Shown here: one piece after another, positions 45,926-50,776 of the stretch
Numbering within the stretch: the first letter of the stretch is position 1
Layout: every line of letters starts with the position of its first letter
Assembly: GCA_001179505.1 (NCBI GenBank)
Contig: CDMY01000465.1
Coordinates: forward strand, 20,454 to 71,229
Direction: 5' to 3'
DNA from: Vitrella brassicaformis
Lineage: Eukaryota > Sar > Vitrellaceae
DNA: 50,776 nt
Translations under genes and position numbers: made by a program
The notes under the pieces: model-generated
Databases searched by the model: none
The model's input: the letters and a program-made list of their open reading frames with translations, nothing else
What the model was told of the DNA's origin: nothing

Positions 45926-47497
45926 ATGGCGGACGAGCGGAGCAAGACGCTCGTCATCGTCACGGGTGCGTCCCGCGGCCTCGGCAAAGCCATTGTCGTG
46001 GAAATGGCCAAGGCGCTGAGCAACTCTGCGGCGCACAAGAGGACCCACTTTCTGCTCATCGGACGGGTGAGTCAGCCAACAACAGACAGATCGGGCACCG
46101 GCTGAATGCAGCCACAAGGAATGTGCATCATCTCTGTGTGTGTGTGTGTGTTTGTGTGTGTGGTTTGTCCGTGTCTGCAGGACACAGATGGGATGGAGCA
46201 GAAAGGCAGGAGGCGCAGGACGGCATTGCAGAAGACGCACAACTGACGGTGGCCATCCACAGGTAACAGACAGACAGATAGATAGACACACCAGGCCCCC
46301 TACTCACTCTCTTTCTCTCTCTCTGTGTGTGTGTGCAGGTGTGACTTGGCTGGCCCGTTGGAGGACGTCGGCAGTGCTTTCGACGCGATTCTCTCATCTG
46401 AATGGACAGGCTCAGGCCCCTTCCACCAAGTGTAAGGCATGCAGACTGACTCTCCCTCTAACCAACCGCACCGAAGAAACCTCACTGTCCACTGTTGTCC
46501 TCTCGCCATGCAGTTACTTCATCCACAACTCGGCCAACACCGGCCCTCTCGACATCATCCGTGACATCTCTCCCGCCGAGATCCGCACCAACCTGCTCTT
46601 CAACATCGGCTCGCCCTTCCTCCTCACCGGCAGGCTGCTGCGGTTCGTCGCACCAAATGACGGCGCCGCCCCGCCACGCGCCAAGAGGCTGCGGATCGTC
46701 AACATCAGCTCTCTGGGAGCCAAGGTGGCCTTTCCTGCGTCGGGTCTGTACTGCATGGGCAAGGCGGCGAGGGACATGCTGATGCTGCAGGTAGCCGCTG
46801 AGGAGAAGGGCACCACGGAATACGATATCAAGACACTCAGCTATGCGCCAGGTGGGCGCGTGAATGCTTGTGCAGATGGGGGACAGACAGATGTACACCA
46901 TTGTGTGGTGTGTGTGGTGTGATTGGTGTGTGCAGGTCCGATGCGGACGGCGATGACTGAGCCTATGTTTGAGGGCAGGTGTGCTTCAGAGTCGGTCATT
47001 CAGTCCTTCAGGGACATGGAGAAGAACAATACGCTCGTCGACCCATGTAGGTGCGCCCCCCTCCCCTAACACACACCCAATCTCACTCGGTGTGTGTGTG
47101 TGTAGATGAGACTTCCCGCAAGATGGTGAGGCTGCTGCTGGACGACAAGTACGAGTCGGGCGCCCACATCGACGTCTTCGACATCGAAGACGAGCCGTCT
47201 AATGAAGCTTTTGCACTGCAGGCTGAGGTGATGGCGGTGAGGGAGGAGAATCGGAGGCTCCGGACCGTCAACCCCAAGGTCGAGGTGGACCGCCGCGCCG
47301 TTCTGCCGTCTGCGGATTCTCCACCTGACGGTCGTCGTGGAGTGGTACACAGCCGATCGCTTGCTAGCCCCACAGCTGCCTCATTAGCCGGCTTGCTCGT
47401 CCGCGGTGTGTCACAGGAGGCTGCTGCTGCTCTGCCTCACCCCCATGGACAGCCACAGGCCCCACAGCATCAGCAGCCACAGCCACAGCCACAGTGA
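45926..47497 (+). CDS. SPR: Sepiapterin reductase (short-chain dehydrogenase)
   Basis: ATG 45926 opens exon 1 (45926-46066), which holds the nucleotide-binding TGASRGLGKAI. Later exons carry FIHNSANTGPL (the NNAG equivalent), INISSLGAKVAFPASGLYCM with the catalytic Ser and the YxxxK (YCMGKAARDML), and LSYAPGPMRTAM. This set is typical of sepiapterin reductase, which makes tetrahydrobiopterin in the cytosol with NADPH. Exon 2 (46181-46262) has a problem: 82 nt do not keep the frame. The reading WDGAERQEAQDGIAEDAQLT fits the family, but exon 1 leads into a different frame with an early stop; one missing base or an odd splice site would explain it. The last exon (47106-47497) carries VRLLLDDKYESGAHIDVFD and a Gln/Pro-rich tail not usual for the family. 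A second copy of this exon lies at 49794-50068. Confidence 0.85.
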
Positions 47498-48476
47498 GAG
47501 AGAGAGAGAGAGAGAGAGAGGCGCGACTTTTTCCGGTTTTCAATGGCCCCTTCCATATTTGCGTGCGCTTTCGGATGGACGAGAGTTTGATTCTCCAGAA
47601 GCTCATTTGCCTGCTGTCTAGGTTTCTTGCGGCTTGTGCTGAGGCAAGTCGTTTGGTTCCTGTGCAGTGGGGTGGTCGAGTGGCTGCTGGAGGAGGGAAC
47701 TCTCCATCCGTCATCGAATGTATGTAGCATGGCCTCGACGTCTGTCTGTTTGTTGACGTGCATGGGTGTGCATTCCCCGCGGCTCACGGCTTGCCTGTCA
47801 ATCTCGTATTCGCAGATGCGACATGCGAAGGACGATAGGCTTGCTGTGATAAACGTCAGAGCACCCCACGGACAGAGAGCGATGACGACAGGCAGTCTGT
47901 TTTGCGTGGAACGGCCTGCAAAGCTTTTCCGGCCCCTCCTCACTGGCAGATGAGTGCATACGCATGACAGCTTGCCAGACGCTACGACACATGCATTCCC
48001 TTGCCAAAATGGATGAATACGACCGCCATCGAGCTCGCTTAGCCATCATCCCGAAATGAGGCAATGAGCTTGCATTTTCCGAAAAATGACAGCGCGGCGT
48101 TGGCGGATGTGGTTGTGGTGTGCCAGCTGCTGTCGAGATGCTGTCGATCAGTTCACCTGCCGCCGCCGTATCTGTGAGTGCCGCTGATCTGGCCCATTGA
48201 GGTGCGAGAGGACCGGGGAGGCGTCAAAGGTAACAATACACGTTGTTTCTGTGTGCTTGTGTCAGGTTCTGTAACTCAGTCACAGATCATCGCTTTGAGA
48301 TCTGGCCTCACGGCAAATGCGCTGACTGACAGGGCCGGTGAGGCCAAACGCCAGATCAATCTCTTTGATGCTCTGACACACGTGCTGTCTGTGGTGCGGT
48401 ATGTCTGCAGAAACACTCATTGCCTCGTCGAGCCTGCCTGCTGTGACGGCATGTGGTGACTGACTTGTGTTGATTG
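47498..48476. other. Intergenic or long alternative intron; weak ORF
   Basis: No firm gene. An ORF at 48178-48459 has a helix-like stretch (TQSQIIALRSGLTANALT) and includes an imperfect inverted repeat: GATCTGGCCTCAC at 48299-48311 against 48338-48357, the latter with a 4-nt insertion. Support is too thin to call it a gene. If the distal last exon of the reductase is used, this region is intronic. Confidence 0.3.
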
Positions 48477-49526
48477 ATGGCGTCTTCGGTGCCCATCGAC
48501 ACGTGGCGTGCACGTGTGGTGGCGTGCCTGCAGCTGCCTGATGCGGCCGCTCTCCGCAACACATCCAACGCACTCGGCACCTCTGTTGTCACCGCCACTC
48601 TGCTGGTGGAGCGCATCGACGCGTCCCTCGCCCGCCACTCACTCACCGGCCTGATCGACATCAACCGCACGGCCCCCCTCTCATTCACCTATGTGCTGCG
48701 GGTGGCCTATGTGCTGGAGCAGGGCAGCAGCCAGGAGTGGCGTTTGATCGGTGTGGTCTTCATCCGCCTCGCCGCCATCTATCGGCTGACGCCGGCCAGT
48801 GGGCTGCCCCTGGTGCTGCCGGTGCAGTGGCTGGTGACCAACCTCCCCAGCAAGACGGCCTTCCACCAGCTGCCCTTGGCCATGGCCATCTACCGCCTAT
48901 TCGGCCACATGCTCACCCACCAGGGACATGGGAGCCTGGCGCTGCGGCAACTCATCAACCAACTGATCAACCCTCGCTATCGGATCGACAATGTGCCGTT
49001 TCGGGTGGTGCAGTTGAGTGACCTGCCGGCCGCCCACCCTTACACAGACGACTACAAGCGGACTGATCCCGTCATCCGACAGGACCTCCTTCTCCACTCC
49101 TCCTTCTCGTCATACCTGCTGCACGGGCTGCTCCGGTGGTGGAGTGTGTGGGTGGGCGTCAGGCAGGTGTTGACTGCACCTATCGTCGACGGTGACCCCC
49201 GCTATCGCCGTCTGCGGATGGAGCCCATCAGCGAGCAGCAGGGCATCGCTGTCGACCACCTCGTCGACAACGACAACCTGAATAATGCCAACCCCATCCA
49301 CCGTCGTTATGTGATCGTGAGTGGCTTCGGGCCCAACGAGACCGTCGCTGCCCATCTGAGGGTGGAGACCAGCCGCATTTATCTGTGCACAACCGAGCGG
49401 TCTATTGGCGATCGGTCTCAGTCGCTCGACGTCCGCTTCCCCACATCGATGCCCCGCTGGCGTGCCGTGCTGCGGCATTTAAACCTCGAGAACGACGTCA
49501 TCAACCGAGGGACGGTGATGGAGTGA
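48477..49526 (+). CDS. Intronless orphan protein, 349 residues
   Basis: A single open frame runs from ATG 48477 (MASSVPIDTWRARVVACLQL) to TGA 49524-49526, with no need for introns, unlike every neighbour. The N-terminus (WRARVVACLQLPDAAALRNT) faintly recalls F-box or other protein-interaction helices. The middle is helical and hydrophobic in patches (EWRLIGVVFIRLAAIYRL, PLAMAIYRLFGHML), and the end is mixed strand (RRYVIVSGFGPNETVAAHL). No signal peptide or clear membrane segment is seen. I do not recognise a family. Codon use is GC-rich like its neighbours. It sits between the two copies of the reductase terminal exon, so it was either flanked or carried by that duplication. Confidence 0.72.
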   Translation: MASSVPIDTWRARVVACLQLPDAAALRNTSNALGTSVVTATLLVERIDASLARHSLTGLIDINRTAPLSFTYVLRVAYVLEQGSSQEWRLIGVVFIRLAAIYRLTPASGLPLVLPVQWLVTNLPSKTAFHQLPLAMAIYRLFGHMLTHQGHGSLALRQLINQLINPRYRIDNVPFRVVQLSDLPAAHPYTDDYKRTDPVIRQDLLLHSSFSSYLLHGLLRWWSVWVGVRQVLTAPIVDGDPRYRRLRMEPISEQQGIAVDHLVDNDNLNNANPIHRRYVIVSGFGPNETVAAHLRVETSRIYLCTTERSIGDRSQSLDVRFPTSMPRWRAVLRHLNLENDVINRGTVME

Positions 49527-49793
49527 GGACAGATGTGTGTGTGTGTGTGTGTGTGGTGAGATGGGGCCGAATGGGATGGGTTGTGAAGTGGCTGATTGCA
49601 TTCATGAAATGAAATGGATGCCATCACCTCTTCACACACAGCTGGACGGCGTTTGTGCATTTGTCTTGGACCTCCACGCGCTGAGTGTGAAGTGTTTCCA
49701 TCTCTCAGTGTTTCAATCCGCTATCTCAGTGGTTCCCTCCCCTAACACACACCCAATCTCACTCTGTGTGTGCGTGTGTGTGTGTGTGTGCAG

Positions 49794-50068
49794 ATGTGAC
49801 TTCCCGCAAGATGGTGAGGCTGCTGCTGGAGGACAAGTACGAGCCCGGCGCCCACATCGATGTCTTCGACAAGGAGAGGCCGTCCAACGAAGCTCCTGCT
49901 GGTGGTCGTCGCGTTAGGATTGGCGAACGGCAGCTGGGCGCCATAGCTGCCTTGTTTGCCAAATTGGCCGACGACGGTGCGTCGGCGGAGGAAATCGCTG
50001 CTGCGGAGGAGGAACCTGATGCTGCTGCTGCTCTGCCTCACCCCCATGGCCAGTCACCGCCGCAGTGA
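49794..50068 (+). CDS. Duplicated terminal exon of sepiapterin reductase
   Basis: The acceptor TGTGTGCAG ends at 49793. The exon then reads (Y)VTSRKMVRLLLEDKY, EPGAHIDVFDKERPSNEA, continues through GERQLGAIAALFAKLADDG, and ends AALPHPHGQSPPQ at the TGA 50066-50068. It matches the proper last exon (47106-47497) in sequence, phase (two leading nt) and 3' tail, and the preceding intron end is nearly identical (CCTCCCCTAACACACACCCAATCTCACT). It is shorter, missing the middle of the tail. There is no upstream gene body of its own, so it is an alternative last exon reached from the donor at 47046, or a recent non-functional copy. Confidence 0.75.
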
Positions 50069-50776
50069 CACATGGATAGATGGATGGATGGACCTGATGT
50101 ATTTGTGTATACAACAGAGGGCTGGCTGGGTGGGTCATGACGACAAGACAAATACACAAACGCTTCAGACAGATAGACAGACAGACAGACACGCAGAGAG
50201 AAACAGACGAGACTTTTTGGTTTTCAATGTATTGATAGTGTGAGGACGTGAGCGGTGCATTGGACAGTGCTCCGATCTCTGCCTTGCGGGCGAATGAATG
50301 TGGCCACTGGATTTCTATCCATCCATCCATCCATCCGTTCACATCAATCGCACCCATCACTCACACCTGTCCACACGCACGGCTATGGATCGGTGAGTGC
50401 ATGGCCGTCAGTGGACGACATCCATCCACCCACTTCTGTCTGTCTGCACAAGGAAGGAGAGAAGATGCCAAACTACGAGCCATCCATCCATCCACAACGA
50501 GGGAGAAAGATCAACGCATTTCGGATAATATTTCTGAGAGATGGACAGTGTCGGTTCATTTCTGACCCTTCCATCCCTCTGTATCGACCAGCCAGTCACA
50601 CTCTGTCGTGTCTTCCTCGGCACTCATCAGCCACATCGTCGCCACGCCAACACACACTCCACTGCAGTGGAGTTGGCGTGGCGACGATCTGGCTGATGAG
50701 CCCTGAGTCGGACCGGGCATGGTGGTACACACGACACACGAGGCACTCTGCATCCAGCAATGGATTGTCTGCATTA
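50069..50776. other. 3' flank with duplicated UTR remnant and simple repeats
   Basis: GACTTTTTGGTTTTCAATG near 50210-50229 matches the reductase 3' flank near 47524-47543, so the duplication reaches at least to there. GGAT and ATCC tetranucleotide runs lie at 50074-50092 and 50317-50337. No gene is seen. Confidence 0.45.
50623..50700. repeat. Large near-perfect inverted repeat with central palindrome
   Basis: Arms 50623-50651 and 50672-50700 (29 nt each) are reverse complements with one mismatch (C opposite C, in ACATCG/CGATCT). TCCACTGCAGTGGA (50658-50671) in the centre is itself a perfect palindrome. It could form a cruciform or a long RNA hairpin, or be a fold-back artefact close to the window end. 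Confidence 0.85.

Noticed and set aside
50556-50774. Minus-strand ORF at the window end
   Set aside because: It is formed by the inverted repeat and flank; no splice context or recognisable motif.

Overview
This window looks like nuclear DNA of a GC-rich, intron-dense unicellular eukaryote. Nearly every gene is split by short GT-AG introns (about 50-130 bp) filled with CA/TG, GA/CT and GGAT simple repeats. The gene content (a type III-beta phosphatidylinositol 4-kinase, Tim44, a PP2C phosphatase, AP2-like DNA-binding modules, EF-hand proteins) suggests an alveolate. A chromerid alga such as Vitrella brassicaformis is my best guess; that is inference, not proof. I see no prokaryotic operon, CRISPR array, tRNA, rRNA or recognisable transposon.

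Layout: (1) 1-970 minus, frame-disrupted protein-kinase-like gene. (2) 1155-5038 plus, PI4K III-beta, 16 exons. (3) 5423-7146 plus, secreted Cys-rich protein with a ferredoxin-reductase-like module. (4) 7854-8851 minus, small RING protein. (5) 9002-15238 plus, large coiled-coil protein with a 95-residue tandem repeat. (6) 15694-16846 minus, multi-pass membrane protein. (7) 17136-23657 plus, EF-hand protein with a catalytically dead PPP-phosphatase domain. (8) 24110-25776 minus, RING-EcsC fusion. (9) 26125-30014 plus, fusion of replication protein A (RPA70) OB folds to a PARP catalytic domain. (10) 30579-32456 minus, atypical kinase-like gene. (11) 32700-34296 plus, unknown protein. (12) 35759-37832 minus, PP2C phosphatase. 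(13) 38137-40210 plus, Tim44. (14) 41411-45503 minus, five-module AP2-like protein. (15) 45926-47497 plus, sepiapterin reductase. (16) 48477-49526 plus, intronless orphan. (17) 49794-50068 plus, duplicated in-frame terminal exon of the reductase.

Strands alternate almost perfectly, giving seven divergent pairs whose start codons are only about 150-420 bp apart, so shared bidirectional promoters are likely. The most interesting find is the RPA70-PARP fusion. It has two RPA70N-like folds, DNA-binding OB folds A and B, then a PARP domain with its H-Y-E residues in place; no DBD-C is evident. It would put ADP-ribosylation directly on single-stranded-DNA recognition. Its divergent neighbour is a RING-EcsC fusion. 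Also notable are the dead PPP domain, the exon-duplicated AP2-like array, the alternative last exon of sepiapterin reductase, introns whose 5' and 3' halves are mutually complementary, and two strong intergenic hairpins.

Exon coordinates were read by eye from GT-AG sites and reading-frame continuity. Where I summed exons (PI4K, reductase-like, RING, membrane protein, RING-EcsC, RPA-PARP) the totals are divisible by three. Three genes show a frame slip that I could not explain by splicing.
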